Shown here: piece by piece, positions 9,722-17,788 of the stretch | How positions within the stretch are numbered: position 1 is the stretch's first letter | How the letters are laid out: each line of letters opens with the position of its first letter | NCBI GenBank assembly: GCA_031276865.1 | Contig: JAISMF010000106.1 | Span: forward strand, 84,003 to 148,002 | Source: Deltaproteobacteria bacterium | GTDB taxonomy: Bacteria; Desulfobacterota; Desulfarculia; Adiutricales; Adiutricaceae | Length of the DNA: 64,000 bases | Direction of reading: 5' to 3' | Program-made: the position numbers and the translations under genes | The notes under the pieces: model-generated | What the model was told of the DNA's origin: nothing | Database searches by the model: none | The model's input: the letters and a program-made list of their open reading frames with translations, nothing else

Positions 9722-9760
9722 AAAAAAGCCCCCTCGCTAAATAGCTTCCGGGGGCTTTTT
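9722..9760 (-). terminator. Probable terminator of the por operon
   Basis: An A-run, GCCCCC stem, inner GCTA/TAGC and GGGGGC followed by T5 form a terminator readable on both strands. It lies about 90 nt past the porB stop, so on the minus strand it would end the por transcript. It resembles the ppdK terminator, including the flanking AAAACG. Confidence 0.65.
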
Positions 9761-9850
9761 CCCGACTTCCGCGCCGGAGGTTTTAAGGATGGTTGAAAAA
9801 CCCCGCGCGCGGAGTCGAAGGCCTCGGCCGAGGCGGGGGAACGGGCGGAA

Positions 9851-10807
9851 TCAGGCGGTCGCCGGAAAGGCCTCGGCGAGCTTCACGATCCGCTCGTACT
9901 CTTCGTTCACCCTCTCCTTGATGTAGACCAGATCCTCCGCTTTGAGGTGCTTGAAGCGGCCCTGGATCTTCAGGTAGTCCTCGATGGGGGTGGGGGCGTC
10001 CACCTTGCGGTTGAGGATGTACTTTCCGTCCAGGACCTCGTAGACGGGGAAGATCCGGGTGGTCACCACCAGCTTGGCGCTCTCCACGCTCAACTCCGGC
10101 TTCATGCGCCAGCCGGTGGGGCAGGGGGCGTAGACGTGGAGGTAGGCCGGGCCGGATATGGCCGCCGCCCGGCGGATCTTGTTCATGAGATCCAAATGGT
10201 AGGCGGGGCTGGCCGTGGCGACGTAGGGGACGCCGTGGGCCGCGGCGATGAGCGCCATGTTCTTCTTCCAGGTGTTCTGTCCCTGGCTCTGGGTGCCGGC
10301 GGGCGAGGTGGTGGTGTTGGCGCCGAAGGGGGTCTCGCTGGAACGCTGGATGCCCGTGTTCATGTAGGCCTCGTTGTCCAGACAGACGTAGATGAAGTCC
10401 TCGTGGCCCCGCTCCAGGGCCCCGGACAGGGCCTGGATGCCGATGTCGGCGGTGCCGCCGTCCCCGGCGAAGGCCACCACCGGAATCCTCCTATCCGGCC
10501 CCCTCTTTTTGCGCCGCAAAACCTTCAAGGCGGACTCCACCCCGGAGGCCACCGCGGCGGCGTTCTCGAAGGCCACGTGGATCCAGGGCACCCGCCAGGC
10601 GCTCTGGGGGAATGGGGCCGTGCAGACCTCCATGCAGCCGGTGGCCGAGACGGCCACGAAATCGTTCCCCAAGGCCTTCATGAGGAGCCTCAAGGCCAGA
10701 ACCTCCCCGCAGCCCTGACAGGCCCGGTGCCCGGAGGCGAGAACGTCCGGACCCTTGGGGAAGTTTTTGGCGGTTACTTTTTCGTACGGAGTCTCTAAGG
10801 CTTTCAT
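9851..10807 (-). CDS. porB: Pyruvate:ferredoxin oxidoreductase, beta (TPP-binding) subunit
   Basis: The TPP and [4Fe-4S]-binding subunit of PFOR, which oxidises pyruvate to acetyl-CoA and CO2 and reduces ferredoxin. Early cysteines in ACQGCGE, a further Cys in SATGCMEVC and a late Cys in APCPTGW fit cluster ligands. GDGGTADIG followed by LDNEAYMNTG is the TPP/Mg motif. The ATG at 10807 overlaps the porA stop as ATGA; the in-frame GTG two codons upstream is less likely. It is the last gene of porG-D-A-B. It could be a related 2-oxoacid oxidoreductase, but the four-subunit set and sequence favour pyruvate. Confidence 0.92.
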   Translation of the reverse strand: MKALETPYEKVTAKNFPKGPDVLASGHRACQGCGEVLALRLLMKALGNDFVAVSATGCMEVCTAPFPQSAWRVPWIHVAFENAAAVASGVESALKVLRRKKRGPDRRIPVVAFAGDGGTADIGIQALSGALERGHEDFIYVCLDNEAYMNTGIQRSSETPFGANTTTSPAGTQSQGQNTWKKNMALIAAAHGVPYVATASPAYHLDLMNKIRRAAAISGPAYLHVYAPCPTGWRMKPELSVESAKLVVTTRIFPVYEVLDGKYILNRKVDAPTPIEDYLKIQGRFKHLKAEDLVYIKERVNEEYERIVKLAEAFPATA

Positions 10808-11976
10808 TCCCACACCCCCACAAGTTCGTATCTTTCAATGTCTTGGGCCGGAGCGCTTTTCGCCTTCTCGACGATGAGATGGAAATCGTCCCGGGTGACG
10901 TCCCGGCCGCCCAGGCCCAAAACGAAGTTCTTGACCTTGGGCCGGGGATTGGCGTTGTAGAGGATGGAAAACACCTCCGCCCCCACGGGACCGACGGGGG
11001 CCCCCATCATGATGTGGCGGTCGATGACGGCCACGTTTTTGGCCTTGACCAGGATCTCTTTCAGATCCTCCGCGGGGAAGGGCCGCCAGAGCCGGATCCG
11101 GACGAGTCCCGCCTTCACGCCCTTGTCCCGCATCTCGTCCACCGCCGTCATGGCGGTTTCCGAGATGGAACCCATGGTGAGCAAAAGGGTCTCGGCGTCC
11201 TCCGTCCGGTAGGTCTCCACGCTTTTGTACTCCCGGCCGAAACGCTCCTTGAACTCCTTAAAGGCCTTGTCCACCGCCGTTTTGGAGGCCACGAGGACGT
11301 TGTCGGTGGCCTTGCGGGCCTCGGTGTAGCTCTCCGGGGTGCCTAAAAGCCCGATGGAGATGGGATCGGAGACGTCCAGCTTCACCAAGGGCTTCCAGGG
11401 CGGAAGGAAGCTCCGCACGCTCTCCAGGGAGGGAATGTCGATGGGCTCGATGAAGTGCGACAGCGTGAAGCCGTCGATGTTCATGGTGACGGGAAGGGAC
11501 ACCTGGGGGTCCTCGCCTATCTTAAAGGAGAGGATGGTCAGATCCAGGGCCTCCTGGCCGTTTTCGGCGAAGAGGCTTATCCAGCCGGAATCCCTAATGG
11601 TCATGATGTCCGAGTGGTCGTTCCAGATGTTTATGGGGGCCGATAGGGCCCGGTTGGCTATGGCCAGGACGATGGGGGTTCTCAAGACCGGGGCGATGAA
11701 GATCATCTCGTTCATCAAAGCGAGGCCCTGGGAGCTCGTGGCCGTGAAGGTCCTGGCGCCGGCGGCCGAGGCCCCGATGCAGGAGCTCATGGCCGACTGC
11801 TCGGATTCCACGGGTATGTACTCGGCGTCCAGCTTGCCGTTGGCCACCAATTCCGAGAGGTGCTCCACGATGTGCGTCTGCGGGGTGATGGGATAGGCCG
11901 CCACCACGTCGGTGTCGCAGAGCCTCGCGGCCTCGGCCACGGCTAAAGAGACTTCCATTCCGACAAGTTTCGCCAT
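10804..11976 (-). CDS. porA: Pyruvate:ferredoxin oxidoreductase, alpha subunit
   Basis: This 390-residue subunit supplies the pyrimidine-binding half of the PFOR active site. AAYPITPQTHIVE near residue 25 and EYIPVESEQSAMS near 52 are characteristic of domain I; TATSSQGLALMNE follows. Domain II (transketolase C-terminal-like) is in the second half (ETLLLTMGSISETA). The ATG lies 1 nt after the porD stop and uses GGAGG within the end of porD. It overlaps porB by 4 nt, so porD-porA-porB are tightly coupled. Confidence 0.94.
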   Translation of the reverse strand: MAKLVGMEVSLAVAEAARLCDTDVVAAYPITPQTHIVEHLSELVANGKLDAEYIPVESEQSAMSSCIGASAAGARTFTATSSQGLALMNEMIFIAPVLRTPIVLAIANRALSAPINIWNDHSDIMTIRDSGWISLFAENGQEALDLTILSFKIGEDPQVSLPVTMNIDGFTLSHFIEPIDIPSLESVRSFLPPWKPLVKLDVSDPISIGLLGTPESYTEARKATDNVLVASKTAVDKAFKEFKERFGREYKSVETYRTEDAETLLLTMGSISETAMTAVDEMRDKGVKAGLVRIRLWRPFPAEDLKEILVKAKNVAVIDRHIMMGAPVGPVGAEVFSILYNANPRPKVKNFVLGLGGRDVTRDDFHLIVEKAKSAPAQDIERYELVGVWE

Positions 11977-11977
11977 T

Positions 11978-12277
11978 TCAGACCTCCTCCAGGACCATTT
12001 CGATGCACTGTTTGGGGCACTGGTGGGCGCAGACGCCGCAGCCTTTGCAGTAGTTCAGATCCGGTTTGTAGTACTTCTCCTGGGGGCCCATGTCCTGGTA
12101 TACCCCGTCGGGACAAAAGACGTAGCAGAAGCTGCAGTAGGTGCACTTGTCGCGGTGCAGTTTGGGTCTTAGGGTGCGCCAGTCGCCGGTCTTAAATTCC
12201 AAAGTGGACCCGGGCTTGGCGGTGAATCCGATGGGGAGGTCCCCCACCTTTTGGATGGCGTCTATTTCTCTGGGCAT
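11978..12277 (-). CDS. porD: Pyruvate:ferredoxin oxidoreductase, delta (ferredoxin-like) subunit
   Basis: A 99-residue ferredoxin-type subunit that passes electrons from PorB to external ferredoxin. Two [4Fe-4S] sites are visible: CTYCSFCYVFCP near residue 46 and CKGCGVCAHQCP near 77, each in the CxxCxxCxxxCP pattern. The N-terminal extension of about 40 residues is normal for PorD. It starts at ATG 2 nt after porG with GGAGG upstream. Confidence 0.93.
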   Translation of the reverse strand: MPREIDAIQKVGDLPIGFTAKPGSTLEFKTGDWRTLRPKLHRDKCTYCSFCYVFCPDGVYQDMGPQEKYYKPDLNYCKGCGVCAHQCPKQCIEMVLEEV

Positions 12278-12279
12278 TC

Positions 12280-12831
12280 TCAGGCCTCCAGTTTGCTTAA
12301 AGAGTAAGCCTTCTCGAAGGCGGCCTGGTTTTTGGCGGCCAGATCGGGCCCGAAACGTTCGATGAAGGGCTCCCGCACGTCGTTCGGGGTGGCCTGGTCC
12401 AGAACCTTGGAGAAGAGGCCCAGCATGACCGTGTTGGTTATGGGCACCTTTAAAATCTCCAGGGCTATGGACATGGCGTCCAGGACGGCTATCTTCTGCT
12501 TGAAGCCGTAGGTTTTCCTAATCTCCCCCGCGCTCTTGTGGGTGTTCACGAGGATGGTCCCGTCGGCTTTGAGGCCGGCGTCCACCTTGGTGACGTCCAT
12601 GACGGTGGGATCCAAAACCACCACCACGTCCGGTTCGTAGACCTTCTCCCTCACGCGGATGGGTTTGTCGGATATCCGTAAAAAAGCGGTGACCGGGGCC
12701 CCCCGCCTCTCCGGACCGAAGCTGGGGAAGGCCTGGGCGTAACTGCCCCGGCTGACGGCCGTCTGGGCCATCAATTCCGCCGAGGTGACGGCGCCCTGGC
12801 CCCCGCGGCCGTGGAACCTTACTTCAATCAT
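12280..12831 (-). CDS. porG: Pyruvate:ferredoxin oxidoreductase, gamma subunit
   Basis: First gene of the operon. The 183-residue protein begins MIEVRFHGRGGQGAVTSAE, the usual start of PorG with its nucleotide-binding-like glycine loop; FPSFGPERRGAPV follows. The ATG at 12831 is chosen over a further-upstream start at 12897 because AGGAGAT lies just before it and the extra residues have no family counterpart. The operon promoter must lie in the 1.3-kb upstream gap, whose AT-rich patches at 13420-13470 and 13735-13800 are the candidates. Confidence 0.93.
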   Translation of the reverse strand: MIEVRFHGRGGQGAVTSAELMAQTAVSRGSYAQAFPSFGPERRGAPVTAFLRISDKPIRVREKVYEPDVVVVLDPTVMDVTKVDAGLKADGTILVNTHKSAGEIRKTYGFKQKIAVLDAMSIALEILKVPITNTVMLGLFSKVLDQATPNDVREPFIERFGPDLAAKNQAAFEKAYSLSKLEA

Positions 12832-14111
12832 TTTATCTCCTGGCCTTTCAGTTTGACATCGCCGAAATAAGTTCGGGTGTTCGTCGTTTTTTACCAAAGA
12901 CGCGCCAAAACGACGCTCCCGGAGGCGGAAAAGCCGTCCGAGGGCGGAAGAGCCGTCCGAGGGAACGCCCCCCGGAAAACCGAAAAAAGGCGGCCGAAAA
13001 GGGGGCGGCCCTTTTACGGGAAAAACATTTCGCCAAAAAAACGCTTCGTCAAAAAAAAACTTTGACCGCGGCGGGCCTTTTTCCCGACGGAAAAAACCCC
13101 GGCGCCGCCTTTTTCGGGAACGCCGTCTTGTGAAGAAATATTACCTTAAAAAAAAAGCCCGCGCAAGGAAGGCCCTCCCGAAAAGGAAAGATCCCGCAAA
13201 ATCCCCCGCCCCCGCCCCGGCGCTCCCGGGAGGCTTTTTGCAAGCGTCAAAAAAAGAGGGCCTCTCGTCGATTTTTTCACTCCCGCGCTCTTGTTTCAAC
13301 CTCAAGAAGCCCCGGAAAGCCGGAGAAAAGCCCCCGCCCCTCCCGCCGGGATCCTTTTCCCTGCCCCGCCTTGGACGCCCGCGCGGAAAAACCCGTTCGG
13401 GTTTTGGATTTATCAAATAATATACTTTATGATTTATACGCCATATAAATTTTTCACATATGTCGCGTGACGCCCCTAAACGTTTTTCACCGCCGGACTT
13501 TTCGCCGTCCCCTCGCCTTTTTTCCCGTCTCTTTTTTAACGGAACCCCTAGGGCCCGTTAAAAAAGCCCGCGGCCCCGAATCTTCTTGAGAAGGCGGCGG
13601 CCTCTAAGCGTCGCGGGAAAGCCGGGGAGGGTTGAAGAAGAGGCGGCTTCCGGAAATACACTCCTTCGCCGGGTCGAACGCCCCGCCGAAGCGCCGCGCG
13701 ACGACGCGGGGGATTTGACCAACGCGGGCGGTAATTAGATGACGCTATAAATAATTAAATAAAAATTCATATATTTAAATAAAATTATCGATAATTAAAA
13801 CAACGCGCCGCGTCACGCCGCGCACCGGATATAATGTTCCGGATACGGAAACGGCGCGCCGGCGACGCCGCCGGCGCGCCGCGGAAGGGCGTTGGCCGGG
13901 CGAAAAGCCTCCCGGGGATGGGAACTCGATAAGGATCCGGGAAAACGGCGTTTTTCGACGGGAGTCGAAAAACGCCGCGGGCGAGAGACTGGTTGGGGAA
14001 AAAAGCGCTGGTATCCGTAAAACCCCGACGCCCTCTTCGGCCGGAAAAAGCGAGGCCGGCCGGCCTGGTTTCAGGATGAAAGGTTTCAGGCGGAAAAACA
14101 TATCTCTCTTC
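12832..14111. other. 1.3-kb intergenic region with multiple dyads between porG and radA
   Basis: No gene is supported; small Lys-rich frames such as 13130-13420 (plus) lack a ribosome binding site. AT-rich islands lie at 13420-13470 and 13735-13800. Inverted repeats: ATTTATA/TATAAAT at 13432-13450, a 12-bp stem at 13531-13566, a 13-bp GC-only stem at 13852-13881 and a 14-bp stem at 13946-13977. A short hairpin AAAACCC/GGGTTTT plus T run on the minus strand near 13389-13408 could be an attenuator before porG. Confidence 0.55.
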
Positions 14112-15503
14112 TTAAAAAGATTCTCTTCTTTTCTTAACCGCTCTCAAGGGTCTGAGGCCGATTTCCGGAGAGAAGAGCTCCTCCACCCTGTTCACCTTGA
14201 TCTTTTTGATTCCGGCGGCGGAGCATCCCTCCAGCTCCGCGGCCGGTCCCAGGACCTTTCGGAAACCCATGCGCCCGGCCTCCTTCAAGCGGTCGTCCAT
14301 CCGCCCCACCCGGCGGATCTCCCCGGTGAGGCCCACCTCGCCTAAAACCACCAGATCCTCCGGCAGGGGGGAGTCCTGGAAACTGGAGCCGATGGCGGCC
14401 ACGATGGCCAGATCCGCGGCCGGTTCGGTGATTCTGGCGCCGCCCGCGACGTTCACGAAGAGATCCTGGTCGAAGAGGCGCAAGCCCACCTTCTTCTCCA
14501 AAACGGCCGCGAGGAGGCCCACCCGGCTGGGGTCGGCCCCCAGGGACTGGCGCCGGGGGACGGGGATGAAGCTGGGGCTCACCAGGGCCTGGATCTCCAT
14601 GAGGAGGGGGCGGCGGCCCTCCAGAACCGGGGTGATCGCCGAGCCGGAAACGCCGTGGGCCCGCTCGGCGATGAACAATTCCGAAGGGTTTTTCACCTCG
14701 CCCAGGCCGTTTCCGGTCATCTCGAAAACCCCCAGCTCGTTTACCCGGCCGAAGCGGTTTTTAAAGGACCGCAGGATCCTCACGTTCCGGTCCTTCTCCC
14801 CCTCGAAGTAAAGAACCGTGTCCACCAGATGCTCCAAAATCTTGGGTCCGGCTATGGACCCCTCCTTGGTGATGTGCCCCACCAGGAAGAGGGGCGCGCC
14901 CCGGCTCTTGGCGAAGGTCGAAAGGGCGAAGGCGCTTTCTTTCAGCTGCGCCGGAGACCCGGCCGGACCGCCCAGCTCCGGAACCCGCAGAGTCTGCACC
15001 GAGTCCACCACCAAAACGTCGTAGGGACCCTCGGCCAGCTTGAGGATTTCCGGAACCGAGGTTTCGGAGAGGACGAAGAGATCCTCCAAAGGCAAACCCA
15101 GCCTTTGGGCGCGCAGCCTCAGCTGCGCGCCCGACTCCTCGCCCGACACGTAAAGGAGCTTCTTCCCCTCCCGGGCGATTCCGGCGGCGGCCTGGAGGAG
15201 CAAGGTGGATTTACCCACCCCGGGTTCGCCGGAAAGGAGGATGACCACCCCCCGGATAAGGCCCCCGCCCAAAACCCGGTCCAGCTCCCCCACGCCGGTG
15301 GAAAATCTATCGGCCTCCCCTTCCGGGATCATGTCCAGGCTGAGGACGGAGGATGCTTTCCCGAAGGCGGCTTTGCTTTCCGGCCGTGGCTTCTCCTCCT
15401 CCTCCAGGGAACCCCATTCCCGGCATTCGGGGCACCTTCCCAGCCGCACCGGGGAGACGTAGCCGCACTTGACGCACACGAAACGGGCTCTGGCTTTGGA
15501 CAA
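14112..15503 (-). CDS. radA: DNA repair protein RadA/Sms
   Basis: RadA is a RecA-like ATPase that promotes branch migration during recombination. It has the N-terminal C4 zinc finger (CVKCGYVSPVRLGRCPEC), Walker A GEPGVGKST, the RadA signature KNRFGRVNELG and the C-terminal Lon-protease-like domain (GADPSRVGLLAAVLEKK). Two TTG starts are possible. I choose the one at 15503 because it gives the family-typical start MSKARARFVCVKCGY and puts GGGGAGGG at the right spacing; the one at 15518 would overlap that site. A good minus-strand promoter lies at 15644-15673. Confidence 0.95.
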   Translation of the reverse strand: MSKARARFVCVKCGYVSPVRLGRCPECREWGSLEEEEKPRPESKAAFGKASSVLSLDMIPEGEADRFSTGVGELDRVLGGGLIRGVVILLSGEPGVGKSTLLLQAAAGIAREGKKLLYVSGEESGAQLRLRAQRLGLPLEDLFVLSETSVPEILKLAEGPYDVLVVDSVQTLRVPELGGPAGSPAQLKESAFALSTFAKSRGAPLFLVGHITKEGSIAGPKILEHLVDTVLYFEGEKDRNVRILRSFKNRFGRVNELGVFEMTGNGLGEVKNPSELFIAERAHGVSGSAITPVLEGRRPLLMEIQALVSPSFIPVPRRQSLGADPSRVGLLAAVLEKKVGLRLFDQDLFVNVAGGARITEPAADLAIVAAIGSSFQDSPLPEDLVVLGEVGLTGEIRRVGRMDDRLKEAGRMGFRKVLGPAAELEGCSAAGIKKIKVNRVEELFSPEIGLRPLRAVKKRRESF

Positions 15504-15630
15504 AAAATCCCTCCCCAATCGCTACGGACTCCCGTTTTAAAGCGCCCTGGAAAAAGGGGCGTTTCCCGAAGTCCGGCTAAGGCATATAATAAGCCCCGCC
15601 GGCCGGAGGCCGGACGCGGGTTTGACGGCT

Positions 15631-15660
15631 TTGACAGGGGCCCAGTATACCGGATATTGT
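15631..15660 (+). promoter_or_regulatory. Possible divergent promoter for the KptA-like gene
   Basis: TTGACA at 15631-15636, 18-bp spacer, TATTGT at 15655-15660 on the plus strand, overlapping the radA promoter on the other strand. It would drive the gene at 15866 after a leader of about 200 nt. The -10 is weak; TATAAT at 15585-15590 is an alternative without a good -35. Confidence 0.4.
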
Positions 15661-15673
15661 TTTCAATTGACAA
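15644..15673 (-). promoter_or_regulatory. Sigma-70-type promoter for radA
   Basis: Read on the minus strand: TTGTCA, 18-bp spacer, TATACT. It gives a leader of about 130 nt before the radA TTG. Confidence 0.65.
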
Positions 15674-15865
15674 GCCGCGCGCAAACGGAAAGCCGCGCCT
15701 GAAAAAGCAAAAATTCAAAAACCCGCTAAAAAAACCCGGACCTCGCCCGCGGAGCGGAAAAACCCGAAGGGGAAAACCGCGGAAAACCAAGGAAATCTCC
15801 CCCTAGAAAAAACAAGCCAATCCCCCGGGCCGGCTCCGGCGCCGGCCCGGGGACGGAGGTGGATC

Positions 15866-16627
15866 ATGAGCCGCAAAACCACCCAGGCCAAAAACTCCCT
15901 GGACAAACTTCTCCGCTACGCTTTGGGGATCCAGCCGGACGAGTTCGGGCTGGTTCTAAACAAGGACGGCTACGTGAGCTTAAAGGAGCTCCTCGGCGCT
16001 TTAAGAGACGAGGATGGCTTCAGGGGCTTAAACGAATCGCGGATCAGGGAGGTTTTCAACCAGAGTCCCGACCGCGCCTTCGAGCTGGAGGGGAATCTCG
16101 TCCGTCTGAAAGACGGACTCCGGGAACCCCTCCCCCGCCGGGAGGAGGATGCCCCCCTTCCGGGCGAACTCTTCGCCGCCATGAGGGAGGGAGCCTGGAG
16201 GGCCGCCTTGGAAAAAGGACTTTCCCCCCGGGCCCCGGCCGAGGATAAGGTGAGGCTGTTCAGGGACAAAGAGGCCGCCCTCAGGGCCGGGAGGCGCTTC
16301 ATCAAGGATCCCGTCCTAGTGAGAACGCTCGCCAAGAAGGCGGCCGCCGCCGGAACCGAATTCTTCCCCTACGGGGAACACCTGTGGCTTTCCCCCTTCG
16401 TGCCGAGCGCCTTTTTAAGCGGACCCGCGCTGAAAAAAGAGGAGCCCGAGGCTCCCCAAAAGACTCCCGCTCCGGCGGCGGATCCCTTCGGCGCCGGAGA
16501 AATCCGCCTGTTCGGACCCCTCCCCTCCAAGGGCAAAAAAAAGGGAAAGTACTCCGACTCCCCCGATTGGAAGAACCGCGCCCGAAAAGACCGGCGGGAC
16601 TCGGAGAAAAAGAGGGACGGGAGCTGA
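15866..16627 (+). CDS. Degenerate KptA/Tpt1-like protein (RNA 2'-phosphotransferase fold)
   Basis: KptA/Tpt1 removes a 2'-phosphate from RNA using NAD. The N-terminal winged-helix half matches by eye: LDKLLRYALGIQPDEFGLVLNKDG, then SLKELLGAL and RAFELEGNLVRLK. The C-terminal part ends with the family's W-L-x-x-V-P pattern (LWLSPFVPSAFL). The NAD-site residues are not where expected: the RH pair after the first helix is GI, the LYHGT segment reads LFAAMRE and the HVHLS segment reads KVRLFRD. About 55 Pro/Lys/Arg/Asp-rich residues follow. I infer a related fold without the usual catalysis. The ATG follows GGAGGT at good spacing, and the gene stands alone. Confidence 0.6.
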   Translation: MSRKTTQAKNSLDKLLRYALGIQPDEFGLVLNKDGYVSLKELLGALRDEDGFRGLNESRIREVFNQSPDRAFELEGNLVRLKDGLREPLPRREEDAPLPGELFAAMREGAWRAALEKGLSPRAPAEDKVRLFRDKEAALRAGRRFIKDPVLVRTLAKKAAAAGTEFFPYGEHLWLSPFVPSAFLSGPALKKEEPEAPQKTPAPAADPFGAGEIRLFGPLPSKGKKKGKYSDSPDWKNRARKDRRDSEKKRDGS

Positions 16628-17198
16628 GAGCGTCTCTCGCCTGGATCCATATATTAATGTTATAGGGGACCCGCCCTTGGGAGGGGCCGCGGCTTTTCTC
16701 TTTTCCGACCCGCCGCGGGGCCCCCCTAGGCGGCCCCTCTCCCAATCTTATCGATCCTCCCTTCGGGGAGCGGGGCTTTCCCGCCTTCCCCTCCTCCGCC
16801 CGAAGGCTCCCCTTCGACCCGGCCCGCGGTCATTTAAGGCGGTCGGGCGACCCGCTTCCGCGGCCCAAAACCCCGATCCAGGAATCGAATCCCCCTAAAA
16901 AGCGAACCGGACTTCTTTTCCGGAACATCCCTTTACCCTTCATGCGGATTAATCCCTCCGGAGGCCTGTTTTCCGCCGCGACCTCCGTTTTTCGCTTATC
17001 CAGACCCTTGCAATCCTCTGTGGATCGCGCTATCATTTTTAACAATGAAGATGCCATGACGGACATCATTTATAACACTACAATTTCGAATCAATAAAAA
17101 TTCGTAAATCCGCCGTCCGCCGCCGCGAACTGGAATCACGACCACGACCAGCGGCTCATCAAAGTTGAACCGCGGATCTTATTTTGGAAAAAGGCTTT
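16628..17198. other. Intergenic region, GC-rich turning AT-rich
   Basis: No gene is seen. From about 17030 rightward the composition drops sharply in GC relative to the flanks. Near 17000-17030 there are two sequences resembling DnaA boxes (TTATCCAGA and TGTGGATCG), each one or two mismatches from consensus, too few to call an origin. Confidence 0.5.
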
Positions 17199-17432
17199 AT
17201 GGATTTCAAGAATATTTTAAATGATGTGCAAGATTTAAAATCTGACATCAAAATCCTTGACAATAAAATCGACAGTCTGGAAAAAGTCCTCAAACTGGAA
17301 ATCTCCAGCGTGGAAAGCAAAATCGACACGAAAATCAACATCCTAAAAGACAAGATTTCAACAACCAATGGTTTTATTATAGGATTGGCCGTTATTATAA
17401 TTGCGGAAGCAGTTTCACGCTATTTTAGATAG
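17199..17432 (+). CDS. Small coiled-coil protein with C-terminal membrane anchor
   Basis: This 77-residue protein consists of a heptad-patterned coiled coil (residues 1-55, Asp/Lys/Ile/Leu/Ser with repeated IDxKI units) followed by one hydrophobic segment GFIIGLAVIIIAEAVSRYF. The layout resembles small phage-type coiled-coil/TM proteins (XhlA-like), but I cannot assign a function. The ATG at 17199 follows AAAAAGG; an in-frame TTG lies five codons upstream. It is AT-rich, unlike neighbouring genes, and lies alone in a low-GC patch, which suggests transfer. Confidence 0.6.
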   Translation: MDFKNILNDVQDLKSDIKILDNKIDSLEKVLKLEISSVESKIDTKINILKDKISTTNGFIIGLAVIIIAEAVSRYFR

Positions 17433-17788
17433 TTTCATGTTTCATAGGGCTTGTCCGCAATATTACCCCGATGAATAAATGTTAGAACGCTAAAATAGAC
17501 GCGACCGCGAAAACCTCTGAGATTTTTGGATGGTTAAAAACTGTTACTTACTTTATGTACTGTATGTTTGTTAGTTCGTTAATGTATATCCCATATTTTG
17601 TATAACGCCTCTCTCAGTTTTTCAGTGACAAATTTTTCGCGCATGCGTCAAAATTAAGTATTTCCCCTCGATACAAGGTATTTTTTTGATATTTAACCGC
17701 CGGAGTAATATCCATTACCGAAGCCTTAGCGAGAACGGCGTTTTAATAAAATTTAGATATCGGATTACGGAAAAACAGGTTTACGTCC
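17433..17788. other. AT-rich spacer without genes
   Basis: The low-GC patch continues with many short T and A runs and stop codons in all frames. No terminator hairpin or gene is recognisable. Confidence 0.5.

Larger units (their letters stand above)
9527..9850. other. Convergent intergenic region with duplicated terminator block
   Basis: It separates convergent ppdK and porB. It holds two similar terminators (9543-9580 and 9722-9760). The string GCGGAATCAGGCGG occurs at about 9664 and again at about 9846, where it overlaps the porB stop region, so part of this spacer looks like a decayed duplication. No gene is seen. Confidence 0.6.

Noticed and set aside
13130..13420. Lys-rich 96-codon plus-strand frame
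   Set aside because: GTG start without a ribosome binding site; the composition follows A-runs in GC-rich spacer, and the second half is Pro/Arg-rich without structure.
13531..13566. 12-bp inverted repeat considered as a terminator
   Set aside because: The T run is in the left arm and the A run in the right arm on both strands, the reverse of what a terminator needs.
16990..17100. Origin candidate from two DnaA-box-like sequences
   Set aside because: Only two imperfect boxes, no supporting genes; chance occurrence is likely.
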